64,000 nt of DNA from Bacteroides sp. GM023 (GTDB lineage: Bacteria; Bacteroidota; Bacteroidia; Bacteroidales; Bacteroidaceae), in assembly GCF_014750685.1 (NCBI RefSeq), contig NZ_JAAXGE010000005.1, positions 496,001-560,000 of the forward strand, written 5' to 3'. Positions 51,854-59,844 of this stretch are shown one piece after another. The translations under genes and the position numbers were made by a program. The number at the start of each line of letters is the position of its first letter. Position 1 is the stretch's first letter. The notes under the pieces were generated by a model. The model did no database searches, had not been told where the DNA came from, and saw only the letters and a program-made list of their open reading frames with translations.

Positions 51854-53035
51854 TTGAATAAGAATCTTGTTTCGATTCAATATAATTACTTAAATTTGCC
51901 GGACACAGTGATTGTCAACAAGAAGCATTGCATATATTACCGTTATGGAGGCGAAGGAAGTAAATTTCAGGTGATTCATAAAGATAGTATAGAGAATGTT
52001 ACTGATTACTGTGGCAATGTGCTCTATGACAACAATGTGCTCCATAAAGTATTGACAGAGGAAGGGTTTGTAACTTTTGAGAACGGTGTCCCGGTATATC
52101 ATTATTTTCTGCAAGACCACCAGGGGAACAACCGGATGGTGATCAGACAGGACGGTATTAAGGAAGAGGTGAACCATTATTACCCGTTCGGAGGTTTGTT
52201 CGGAGAAAGTACGGGTATGCAGAAACAAGCGTACAAGTACAACGGAAAAGAACTGGATACCAACATCGGTCTCAATTGGTATGATTATGGGGCAAGGCAT
52301 TATGATGCGGCATTGGGTAGATGGAATGCGGTGGATCCGATGGCGGAGAAGTATTATGGGATAAGCCCTTATGGCTATTGCGCGAATAATCCGGTTAAGA
52401 ATATAGATCCGGATGGGCGGACGATTGTAATCTGGTATAATAATAATCGTTCATCGTATACATATAGCGGCGGTAATGTAACTCATTCAAATCCTTTTGT
52501 CCGGTCGGTTGTCACTGCATACCAGTATAATAAGGCAAATGGCATTAAGGCGGGTAATGGAGGTGGGGCTTCAACGGTGGCAATTGTGGAGAATACAGGT
52601 ATAAAGGTGAATGTGACGGAAGCGACACTGAGAGATCAATATAGCCCTGATGCTTCCCATGGAACTATTTATTGGAATAGTGAATGGGGATCTCAGAATG
52701 ATAATGGAACTGTAAGATCTCCCGCTACCATATTTGATCATGAAGCGGATCATGCTTTAGAACATAAAACAAATCCTGAAGCGTATGAAGTAAACAGGGT
52801 GAAAGATAGTGATTTACAGTATGACACAAAAGAAGAAAGAAGAGTGATAACCGGTTCTGAACAGAAAACAGCACGCGCCAATGGAGATACTCGTCCCGGG
52901 CAGGTTACAAGAAGAAACCATTATGGAAGAACTGTTATAACGAAAGGAGTTACTTCAAATGTAATTGATAAACAAAAAACACAAGTATATGAAAAAAGAA
53001 AGAAACCGACATGGACATCTGAGCTTGAACAATAG
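51854..53035 (+). CDS. orphan Rhs core fragment with zincin-like (HEADH) tip
   Basis: Rhs homology starts about 51824 (YDVNGDLIKDLN) in a frame open only from 51797, with no ATG at the start; the coordinates given use a TTG and 393 aa. It lacks the signal peptide, DUF6443 and nearly all YD repeats, so it is a truncated 3' cassette, probably silent. The first part is the Rhs core (51890-52350, 98% identical to the main gene), closing NNPVKNIDPDG. The tip is unrelated to that of the main protein and contains TIFDHEADHALEH (52739-52753 codes HEADH, the HExxH zinc-protease motif) and a downstream EERRVITGSE that could give the third ligand. It resembles M91-type effector peptidases by motif only. 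Confidence 0.75.
   Translation: MNKNLVSIQYNYLNLPDTVIVNKKHCIYYRYGGEGSKFQVIHKDSIENVTDYCGNVLYDNNVLHKVLTEEGFVTFENGVPVYHYFLQDHQGNNRMVIRQDGIKEEVNHYYPFGGLFGESTGMQKQAYKYNGKELDTNIGLNWYDYGARHYDAALGRWNAVDPMAEKYYGISPYGYCANNPVKNIDPDGRTIVIWYNNNRSSYTYSGGNVTHSNPFVRSVVTAYQYNKANGIKAGNGGGASTVAIVENTGIKVNVTEATLRDQYSPDASHGTIYWNSEWGSQNDNGTVRSPATIFDHEADHALEHKTNPEAYEVNRVKDSDLQYDTKEERRVITGSEQKTARANGDTRPGQVTRRNHYGRTVITKGVTSNVIDKQKTQVYEKRKKPTWTSELEQ
51890..52350 (+). repeat. Rhs core repeat, copy 2 (461 bp)
   Basis: Second copy of 49875-50335, nine mismatches. Homologous recombination with copy 1 would delete the first tip and immunity gene and fuse the zincin-like tip to the full-length Rhs protein, in frame. Confidence 0.9.
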
Positions 53036-53558
53036 TTATTTTTGTGGCTCATTATTTTTATTGTTGTTATTGGCGACAGCATGCAAAAGTAATCAGATTA
53101 TGATTGATAGTAATGAAGTGGAATCCATTCACTTCTGGTTTGTAGGAGATATAGATACAAGTAATGCTATTACAGATTGTATAGATGTTGTACTAATGGA
53201 CGATCATCATAAAATAATTATTAGTGATAGAAAGATTATCGAGCGATTTGTGGATATAATTAATCGCTCAAAACCGATTAATCCTAATTCGAATTATGAT
53301 CTTAGAGTAAGTTCACTTGTGAGACTATAACCTATAAATGGCGAAAGGAGACCTGATATTAAAGTCTGTATTGGAAATTATGGTCGAAGAGTTCTTTTAA
53401 ATGGAGTATTGATGAAGGGAGACCATAAAGAACTTCAGAAGTTTATTCAGGAAGAATTATATGATTCTCTTACTCCGTATGAATGGTTACCTGATTTTAT
53501 AAAAAAGTATCTTGAAGACCATCCAGAAGAAAGAAGCAATTATTTGCCTGACGAATAA
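52989..53558 (+). pseudogene. interrupted candidate immunity lipoprotein
   Basis: The ATG at 52989 overlaps the end of the orphan toxin by 47 bp. It encodes a lipoprotein signal (LLLLATAC) and about 105 residues (SNEVESIHFWFVGD, IIISDRKIIERFVDIINRSKP), then stops at TAA 53328-53330. The same frame continues for 75 residues with convincing protein sequence (NGERRPDIKVCIGNYG, KGDHKELQKFIQEELYDSLTPYEW, LPDFIKKYL) to TAA at 53558. A short stretch in another frame (about 53310-53337, KFTCETITYK) joins the halves more naturally, suggesting two small indels. By position it is the immunity gene for the zincin-like tip, apparently inactive. Confidence 0.65.
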
Positions 53559-53576
53559 ATAATAGATGAATATTTT

Positions 53577-53630
53577 CCCCTGATATAAACTGACTAATAA
53601 CCAGTTTATATCAGGGGATTTCTTTTTTTC
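53577..53630. terminator. terminator after the orphan module
   Basis: CCCCTGATATAAACTG (53577-53592) pairs exactly with CAGTTTATATCAGGGG (53602-53617); loop 9 nt; T-rich tail follows. It shares CCCTGATAT/ATATCAGGG with the hairpin at 51723, and also sits between convergent genes. Confidence 0.88.
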
Positions 53631-54680
53631 TTATTTCTTATAAATCAACTTACTCGGCACCCCATCTCCAAACAGACTGTCGCCCAGCGTTGTAATCTTA
53701 TCCCCCGCAGCCAATACATAACGCAGATTATCACATCCCATAAATGCACCGAACTCAATAGCCGTCACACTGGCCGGAAGTTCCAGCGTGCCACACAGGC
53801 GACCACAGTTACTAAATACACGCTGTCCGATAGATTTCAAATTATGCGGTAATTTCATATTCAACAGATACTTCTTCTGTGAGAAAGTGAAATCGGGGAT
53901 AGCCGTAGCGTTTGTCTTGGAAATATCAACTGATACCAAATTAGGCATATAGTCACGAATCAGTTTGAAGTCAGCATTGTCCAGTTTACCTTCAACAGTC
54001 AGGAAGTTGATGTCACGGGGCTGTAATCCTGCTTTCAGAATCTCTTCTTCCAGTTTGCCCATTAGTCCTACTTGCAAAGTAGCCTCTATCGGTTCACCTT
54101 CGATGAAAGCAAAATTCTGCCATCTGTCCTTGTAGCGATAAGCATCGCTGCTACCCAGCGGAACGAAGATAGCGGTAACGCTGTCAGCCAAAGCTTCCGG
54201 CAATAAGTTGGGAGGTGTCTTTTTACGAATCTGACAGATTTTCAGATTCTCGCATCCTTTGAAGGCGGCGTCCTCGATGTTCTTGGTCTTTTCGGAGAGA
54301 ATCACCTTTTCCAGAGTCTGCTTACCTTTAGTCACACCCTCCACTACATTGGAGAAAGCATAGGCAGGAATAAAGTTCGGCATATAAATGTAGAATTTTC
54401 CGTTAGGGTAAGTGCCGGCTTTTCCACTATACATTTTTATTTCAGCGTTCGAAATATCCAATACTTTCAGATTATCGAATTCGTCACGTAGATGTTTGAA
54501 ATCTTCGGCATTCAATTTTCCGGTCAAGGTGAGGTGGGTGACGCTGTTTGCTTCGTCCTCCGTCATCATGGAAATCAGTGTTCCCGGCTTGCTTACATAA
54601 TAGGTTTTACTCACTTGGGCTGCGGCTCCTAATGAGTTGGCAGCCAATAAGAAGCTTATTAATAGTAGTTTAATTTTCAT
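53631..54680 (-). CDS. exported leucine-rich-repeat protein (BspA/LRR_5 type)
   Basis: A 349-aa protein. The ATG at 54680 gives a signal peptide (to about GAAAQ, 22). Repeats of the LRR_5/BspA kind are spread through it: LTHLTLTGKLNAEDF, LKVLDISNAEIKMY, LEKVILSEKTKNIEDAAFKGCENLKI, LTVEGKLDNADFKLIRDYMPNLVSVDISKT, LKSIGQRVFSNCGRLCGTLELPASVTAIEFGAFMGCDNLRYV. Such proteins are often surface or periplasmic and bind proteins. No sorting signal or lipobox is visible. It is divergent from the CPBP protease gene and convergent with the Rhs locus. Confidence 0.85.
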   Translation of the reverse strand: MKIKLLLISFLLAANSLGAAAQVSKTYYVSKPGTLISMMTEDEANSVTHLTLTGKLNAEDFKHLRDEFDNLKVLDISNAEIKMYSGKAGTYPNGKFYIYMPNFIPAYAFSNVVEGVTKGKQTLEKVILSEKTKNIEDAAFKGCENLKICQIRKKTPPNLLPEALADSVTAIFVPLGSSDAYRYKDRWQNFAFIEGEPIEATLQVGLMGKLEEEILKAGLQPRDINFLTVEGKLDNADFKLIRDYMPNLVSVDISKTNATAIPDFTFSQKKYLLNMKLPHNLKSIGQRVFSNCGRLCGTLELPASVTAIEFGAFMGCDNLRYVLAAGDKITTLGDSLFGDGVPSKLIYKK

Positions 54681-54701
54681 AATTTTGCGGATTTGTTCTG
54701 A

Positions 54702-54759
54702 CAAATATAGGAAAAATAGAGATTACATGATGTTTTTTTATGTTTTATATCTAATTTTG
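54702..54759. promoter_or_regulatory. divergent promoters, LRR gene and CPBP protease
   Basis: Minus strand TATATTTG (54709-54702) serves the LRR gene; plus strand TAATTTTG (54752-54759) serves the protease gene 25 bp downstream. Both match TAnnTTTG; -33 elements are unclear. Confidence 0.5.
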
Positions 54760-54783
54760 TAGCCGGATTAACAAATTGTAAAA

Positions 54784-55680
54784 ATGACGGCAGACAACAT
54801 TGTAGAAAAAAAAGAGCCTAAGGGACTTCCTGTATGGGTGTGTATCCCACTGTTTATTGTGGTGTTTCTTATATTTATGGGATTGTACGGTACACTAACT
54901 CAAGGGTTCTTGTCATTGGTTCTTGGTGTGGAAGCTCGTCATCCGGGGATGGTGGGGTATATTCTGCTGGAAGGCAGTATGCTGCTGGCTGTTCTTACTG
55001 CTGCTTTCATTCTATTACGGTTGGAACGACGGCCGTTTGCCGATTTGGGATTGTCTGTCAAAGGGCATGCCAAGGGGCTGTGGTATGGATTTCTGATGGC
55101 TTTTTTGTTGTACTTTGTGGGTTTCGGACTATCCTTGCTTATGGGCGAAGTGGAAGTGACCGGTTTTCAGTTTAAGCCGTTGGATTTACTGGGGTCGTTT
55201 CTGTTTTTTCTGTTAGTCGCGTTGTTTGAGGAAATTCTGATGCGGGGGTATATCCTCGGACGTTTGCTGCATACCCGCCTGAATAAATTTCTGTCTCTGT
55301 TCATCTCGGCGGCATTATTCGCCTTACTGCATATTTTTAATCCGGAGATAGATTTCCTGCCGATGGTAAATCTTGTGTTGGCAGGTATGTTGCTGGGAGC
55401 TTCCTATTTATATACGCGGAATCTTTGTTTCCCCATTTCATTGCATCTTTTCTGGAACTGGATACAAGGCCCGATTCTGGGTTATCAGGTGAGCGGGAAT
55501 AATTTCATGTCTACCATGCTGACGTTGGAGATGCCCGAAGAAAATGTACTGAATGGCGGAGCCTTCGGTTTTGAAGGCTCGCTCATTTGTACAGTACTTA
55601 TGATAGTGTTTACGATTCTGATAGTTTGGTGGGGTGAGAAGAGAGAGGCAATCAGTCTTGCGGTACCCCGATCATGCTAA
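54784..55680 (+). CDS. CPBP-family intramembrane glutamic metalloprotease
   Basis: A 298-aa membrane protein with about eight hydrophobic segments. CPBP/CAAX-protease motifs are present: EEILMRGYILGRL (E149-E150, motif 1), LFALLHIFNPEID (motif 2 His) and PISLHLFWNWIQGP (motif 3 HxxxN/D). Family members cleave prenylated or membrane peptides, or work in bacteriocin immunity; the substrate here is unknown. Its 3' end overlaps the convergent tex gene by 29 bp, and there is no terminator between them. Confidence 0.9.
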   Translation: MTADNIVEKKEPKGLPVWVCIPLFIVVFLIFMGLYGTLTQGFLSLVLGVEARHPGMVGYILLEGSMLLAVLTAAFILLRLERRPFADLGLSVKGHAKGLWYGFLMAFLLYFVGFGLSLLMGEVEVTGFQFKPLDLLGSFLFFLLVALFEEILMRGYILGRLLHTRLNKFLSLFISAALFALLHIFNPEIDFLPMVNLVLAGMLLGASYLYTRNLCFPISLHLFWNWIQGPILGYQVSGNNFMSTMLTLEMPEENVLNGGAFGFEGSLICTVLMIVFTILIVWWGEKREAISLAVPRSC

Positions 55681-57784
55681 GCTGAATCCGTTTCCGGTCG
55701 GTATCTACGTTCATCACTCTCACCATGACGTGCTGATGGATAGATACGATTTCTGTCGGGTCGGAGATGAACCGTTCGGCCATTTGGGAGAGATGTACAA
55801 GACCATTCTCCTTGATACCTATATCAACGAAAGCACCGAAATTTGTGATATTACCTACGATGCCCGGAAGAATCATCCCTTCGCGGAGATCGGCTATGGT
55901 GCGCACGTTTTTGTCAAATTCAAATACTTTGATGGCTTTACGCGGGTCACGTCCCGGTTTGTCGAGCTCTTGCATGATGTCTTGTAACGTAGGCAGGCCG
56001 ACGGTGGGGGTGATGTAGTCGGAGATGGTAATTTTCTGACGGAGCTCCTTGTTGGCTATCAATTCATCGACAGTGCATTTCAGGTCTTTTGCCATCTGCT
56101 CCACGATGTGGTAACTTTCGGGATGCACGGCTGTGTTGTCCAGCGGGCTTTTTGCTCCGGGGATACGAAGGAAACCGGCACATTGCTCAAAGGCTTTTGC
56201 TCCCATGCGCGGGACTTTCATCAGTTCTTTGCGTGAACTGAAAGCTCCGTTTTCCGCCCGGTAGTTGACGATGTTCTGTGCCAGTTGCGGGCCCAGACCG
56301 GATATATAAGTCAGCAGATGGCTGCTTGCCGTGTTCAGGTTGACTCCGACGAGATTCACGCAGTTTTCTACGGTCTGGTCGAGTGCTTTCTTCAGCTTCG
56401 TCTGGTCTACATCATGCTGATATTGACCGACTCCGATGGATTTGGGGTCTATCTTTACTAATTCGGCCAATGGGTCCATCAACCGCCGTCCGATAGAAAT
56501 AGCTCCTCTGACTGTCACGTCATATTCGGGAAATTCGTCACGGGCGATTTTGGAAGCCGAATAAATGGAAGCTCCCTGCTCGCTGACTACAAACACGGGA
56601 ATTTGGCGGTCGAAGCTCTGGCGGCTGATGAAATCTTCCGTTTCGCGGCTTGCCGTTCCGTTGCCGATGGAGATTGCTTCTATCTGATAGGCTTCAATCA
56701 TCTTGCGGAGTTTGGATGCCGCTTCACTGGTTTTGTTGACAGGCGGATGCGGGTAAATATTCTCGTTATGCAATAAATTACCTTGTGCGTCGAGACAAAC
56801 GATTTTACATCCGGTACGGAATCCGGGGTCGATGGCGAGCACCCGTTTCTGTCCTAAAGGCGCTGCGAGAAGTAACTGGCGAAGGTTTTCGGCAAAAACG
56901 CGAATGGCTTCATCGTCCGCTTTCTCTTTCGACTGGGCGGCAAATTCCGTTTCGATGGAAGGTTTGAGCAGGCGTTTGTAGGCGTCGATGGTGGCTTCGT
57001 TCACTTGTCGGCTACATTCGTTGTTGCCACGTACGAACTGGCGTTCCAGGCGTTCGATGCATGCTTCGTCGTCCGGAGTGATGGAGACTTTCAGCAGTCC
57101 TTCCGATTCTGCCCGGCGGATGGCGAGCAGGCGGTGGGAAGTGCAGCGTTTCAAGGGTTCGGAGAAGTTGAAATAATCTTGGTATTTAGAGGCTTCTTCC
57201 TCTTTGCCTTTCACTACTTTGGCACTGATTTCCGCCTGGCGGCTGAATTGATTACGCACAGCGTTGCGGGCACGCTCGTCTTCGTTCACTTGTTCGGCGA
57301 TGATGTCACGCGCACCTTTCAAGGCATCTTCCACATCTTTCACTTCACCTTTGACAAAGGCGGCGGCACGGGCGTCGAGATTGTTTTCTCTTTGCAGCAT
57401 CAGAAGAGTGGCAAGTGGCTCCAGTCCTTTCTGACGGGCTGCTTCGGCACGTGTCTTCCGTTTGGGTTTGTAGGGAAGGTAGATGTCTTCCAGTTCCGTC
57501 GGATTCCAGGTGTCGTTGATACGTTTTTCCAACTCGGCGGTCAGCTTTCCCTGTTCGGTGATGGTGCTGAGAATCGTCTCTTTGCGCTTGGATATGTCGC
57601 ACAACTTATCGTGTTGCTCCTTGATTTGCTCTATCTGAACTTCATCGAGCCCGCCCGTAGCTTCTTTACGGTAGCGGCTGATAAAAGGAATAGTGGCACC
57701 TTCGCCCAGGAGATGAAGAGTGCTGCTTATTTGTCTTTCCGGAATACCCAACAGGCCGGAAATCATCTTGTGAAATAATTCCAT
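55652..57784 (-). CDS. tex: Tex-family RNA-binding transcription accessory protein
   Basis: A 710-aa Tex protein. The start at 57784 (MELFHKMISGLLGI) was chosen because the upstream extension is hydrophobic and overlaps the promoter. Domain order: N-terminal helical HTH region (ISRYRKEATGGLDEVQIEQI), YqgF/RuvC-like domain (RVLAIDPGFRTGCK), helix-hairpin-helix region (ASSHLLTYISGLGPQLAQNIV...ENGAFSSRKELMKVPRMGAKAFEQ) and a C-terminal S1 RNA-binding domain (GNITNFGAFVDIGIKENGLVHLSQM). Tex associates with RNA polymerase and RNA and affects expression and stress survival. Single gene, convergent with and overlapping the CPBP gene. Confidence 0.96.
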   Translation of the reverse strand: MELFHKMISGLLGIPERQISSTLHLLGEGATIPFISRYRKEATGGLDEVQIEQIKEQHDKLCDISKRKETILSTITEQGKLTAELEKRINDTWNPTELEDIYLPYKPKRKTRAEAARQKGLEPLATLLMLQRENNLDARAAAFVKGEVKDVEDALKGARDIIAEQVNEDERARNAVRNQFSRQAEISAKVVKGKEEEASKYQDYFNFSEPLKRCTSHRLLAIRRAESEGLLKVSITPDDEACIERLERQFVRGNNECSRQVNEATIDAYKRLLKPSIETEFAAQSKEKADDEAIRVFAENLRQLLLAAPLGQKRVLAIDPGFRTGCKIVCLDAQGNLLHNENIYPHPPVNKTSEAASKLRKMIEAYQIEAISIGNGTASRETEDFISRQSFDRQIPVFVVSEQGASIYSASKIARDEFPEYDVTVRGAISIGRRLMDPLAELVKIDPKSIGVGQYQHDVDQTKLKKALDQTVENCVNLVGVNLNTASSHLLTYISGLGPQLAQNIVNYRAENGAFSSRKELMKVPRMGAKAFEQCAGFLRIPGAKSPLDNTAVHPESYHIVEQMAKDLKCTVDELIANKELRQKITISDYITPTVGLPTLQDIMQELDKPGRDPRKAIKVFEFDKNVRTIADLREGMILPGIVGNITNFGAFVDIGIKENGLVHLSQMAERFISDPTEIVSIHQHVMVRVMNVDTDRKRIQLSMIGVPQD

Positions 57785-57813
57785 AAACAGTTTTTTTGAA
57801 AATGAATGAGCGA

Positions 57814-57862
57814 CAAAAATACATATAAATATCATAAAACCCGACAAGTTTTAGTATATTTG
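57814..57862. promoter_or_regulatory. divergent promoters, tex and sensor kinase
   Basis: Minus strand TATTTTTG (57821-57814) toward tex; plus strand TATATTTG (57855-57862) toward the kinase, 36 bp before its ATG. The two -7 elements are only 33 bp apart, so the promoters overlap and may compete. Confidence 0.5.
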
Positions 57863-57897
57863 CAGCTCAAATAAAAGAATTGACACATCAAAACTGC

Positions 57898-59844
57898 ATG
57901 ATTATGCTGAGATATTTAGGATGTCTTTTGATCTTTTCCCTTTGGCTCATACAGTCAATGGAGATCTCTGCTGCCTCCAAAGACAGGAAACCGATTCTGA
58001 TTATCTGTTCCTATAATCCCGCTGCGCACCAGACTTCGGTAACTATTTCAGACTATATGGAAGAATATAATAAGTTGGGCGGAAAACGGGATATTATCAT
58101 CGAAAACATGAACTGCAAGAGTTTCTCGGAATCTCCTTTGTGGAGCGATATGATGACGCAGATTCTTTCTAAATATAAGGGAGAGAATCATCCGGCGCAG
58201 ATTGTCTTGTTAGGGCAGGAAGCGTGGGCTGCTTATTTGTCGCAGAGGGATTCGATGCAGGTCAAAGTGCCGGTGATATGTAGCTTGGTCAGTAGCAATG
58301 TGGTGATTCTGCCGAAGGACACAGTGAAGAATCTCGATAGCTGGATGCCCGGTTCGGTCGATATATTTGACGATCATCTGAATATTCCCGAACTGAAGTC
58401 GGGATTTATCAACCAGTATAATATTGAGGATAATGTCCGCATGATTCAGGCTTTTTATCCGAAGACGGAGCACATCGCTTTTATCTCGGATAATACCTAC
58501 GGCGGAGTGACGATGCAGGCTCTGGTGCGAAAGGAGATGGAGAAATTTCCTGACCTGGACTTGATTCTGATGGACGGGCGAAAGCATACGATTTACACGA
58601 TTGTTGAAGAATTGAGAAATCTGCCGGAAAATACGGTGATTATGGTGGGAACCTGGCGGGTGGATATGAACGAGGGATATTTCATGCGGAATGCTACATA
58701 CGCGATGATGGAAGCGACTCCTACCATCCCGACTTTTACACCGTCATCGGTGAGCCTGGGGTACTGGGCTATCGGTGGCGTGCTGCCCGATTACCGCAAA
58801 GTGGGCGGAGAAATGGCTATGGAATCCATCCGACTGGATAATCAGGCGAATAATCAGATAGGGGATGTGGAGAAACATTTGGAGATTATCGGTTGCAAAG
58901 CTGTGCTGGACAGCCGGAAGATGAAAGAGTGGGGGCTGAATCCGAATGCTTTGCCTTTTGATGTGCAGCTTGTCAATCAGCCGGTTTCGTTCTATCAGCA
59001 GTATACATATCAGATATGGTCTGCCTGTGCGCTGGTTGTGGTATTGACGCTGGGACTGTTTATTTCTCTTTTCTTTTATTTCCGTACGAAGCGTCTGAAG
59101 GATGAGTTGTTGAAATCGGAGAAGGATTTGCGCGTGGCGAAGGATAGGGCGGAAGAGTCCAATCGACTGAAGAGCGCTTTCCTGGCGAATATGAGCCATG
59201 AGATACGGACGCCGTTGAACTCGATTGTCGGATTCTCGGATGTGCTGGCTGTGGGCGGCAGCACGGAAGAAGAGCAGCAGTCTTATTATCAGATTATCAA
59301 AACGAATTCTGACTTGTTGTTGCGCTTGATTAATGATATTCTCGATCTTTCACGTTTGGAAGCTAATCGAGTGACTTTGACCTGGGGGGAGTGCGATGTG
59401 GTGCAGTTGTGCAGGCAAGTGGTTGCTTCCGTCAGTTTCTCGCGGCAGTCGTCGGATAATCAGTTTCTGTTTACTACCAATATTGAGACTTACCGCATGG
59501 AGACGGATGTACAGCGTTTGCAGCAGGTGATTATCAATCTGCTTTCAAATGCGAATAAGTTTACGAAAAAGGGAACGATTACGTTGGATTTTTCGATTGA
59601 TGAGACGAAGCAAATGGCTGTTTTCTCGGTGACGGACACGGGATGCGGCATTCCGAAAGAAAAGCAGGGGCTTGTGTTCGAGCGTTTTGAGAAGCTGAAT
59701 GAGTATGCGCAGGGAACGGGCTTGGGACTGTCTATCTGTAAATTGATTGTGTATAAATGGAAGGGTGCTATATGGATTGATCCCGACTATACCGGTGGGG
59801 CTCGGTTCGTATTCTCGCATCCGCTAAAAATAGAAAAAGAATGA
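57898..59844 (+). CDS. membrane sensor histidine kinase with ABC-substrate-binding-like periplasmic domain
   Basis: A 648-aa kinase. A signal anchor (about 1-25) is followed by a periplasmic domain resembling ABC-type substrate-binding proteins (KPILIICSYNPAAHQTS, HIAFISDNTYGGVTMQALV, MVGTWRVDMNEGYF; about 30-360). A membrane helix lies near 372-395 (WSACALVVVLTLGLFISLFF). HisKA has NMSHEIRTPLNS with phospho-acceptor His434; HATPase motifs are NLLSNANKFT, DTGCGIP and GTGLGLSI. There is no receiver domain, and no response regulator in the window, so its partner is elsewhere. It overlaps the 5'-nucleotidase gene by 4 bp (ATGA). Confidence 0.9.
   Translation: MIMLRYLGCLLIFSLWLIQSMEISAASKDRKPILIICSYNPAAHQTSVTISDYMEEYNKLGGKRDIIIENMNCKSFSESPLWSDMMTQILSKYKGENHPAQIVLLGQEAWAAYLSQRDSMQVKVPVICSLVSSNVVILPKDTVKNLDSWMPGSVDIFDDHLNIPELKSGFINQYNIEDNVRMIQAFYPKTEHIAFISDNTYGGVTMQALVRKEMEKFPDLDLILMDGRKHTIYTIVEELRNLPENTVIMVGTWRVDMNEGYFMRNATYAMMEATPTIPTFTPSSVSLGYWAIGGVLPDYRKVGGEMAMESIRLDNQANNQIGDVEKHLEIIGCKAVLDSRKMKEWGLNPNALPFDVQLVNQPVSFYQQYTYQIWSACALVVVLTLGLFISLFFYFRTKRLKDELLKSEKDLRVAKDRAEESNRLKSAFLANMSHEIRTPLNSIVGFSDVLAVGGSTEEEQQSYYQIIKTNSDLLLRLINDILDLSRLEANRVTLTWGECDVVQLCRQVVASVSFSRQSSDNQFLFTTNIETYRMETDVQRLQQVIINLLSNANKFTKKGTITLDFSIDETKQMAVFSVTDTGCGIPKEKQGLVFERFEKLNEYAQGTGLGLSICKLIVYKWKGAIWIDPDYTGGARFVFSHPLKIEKE

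Noticed and set aside
57784..57847. Longer N-terminus for Tex
   Set aside because: The 21 added residues are hydrophobic and overlap the minus-strand -7 element; Tex is cytosolic.
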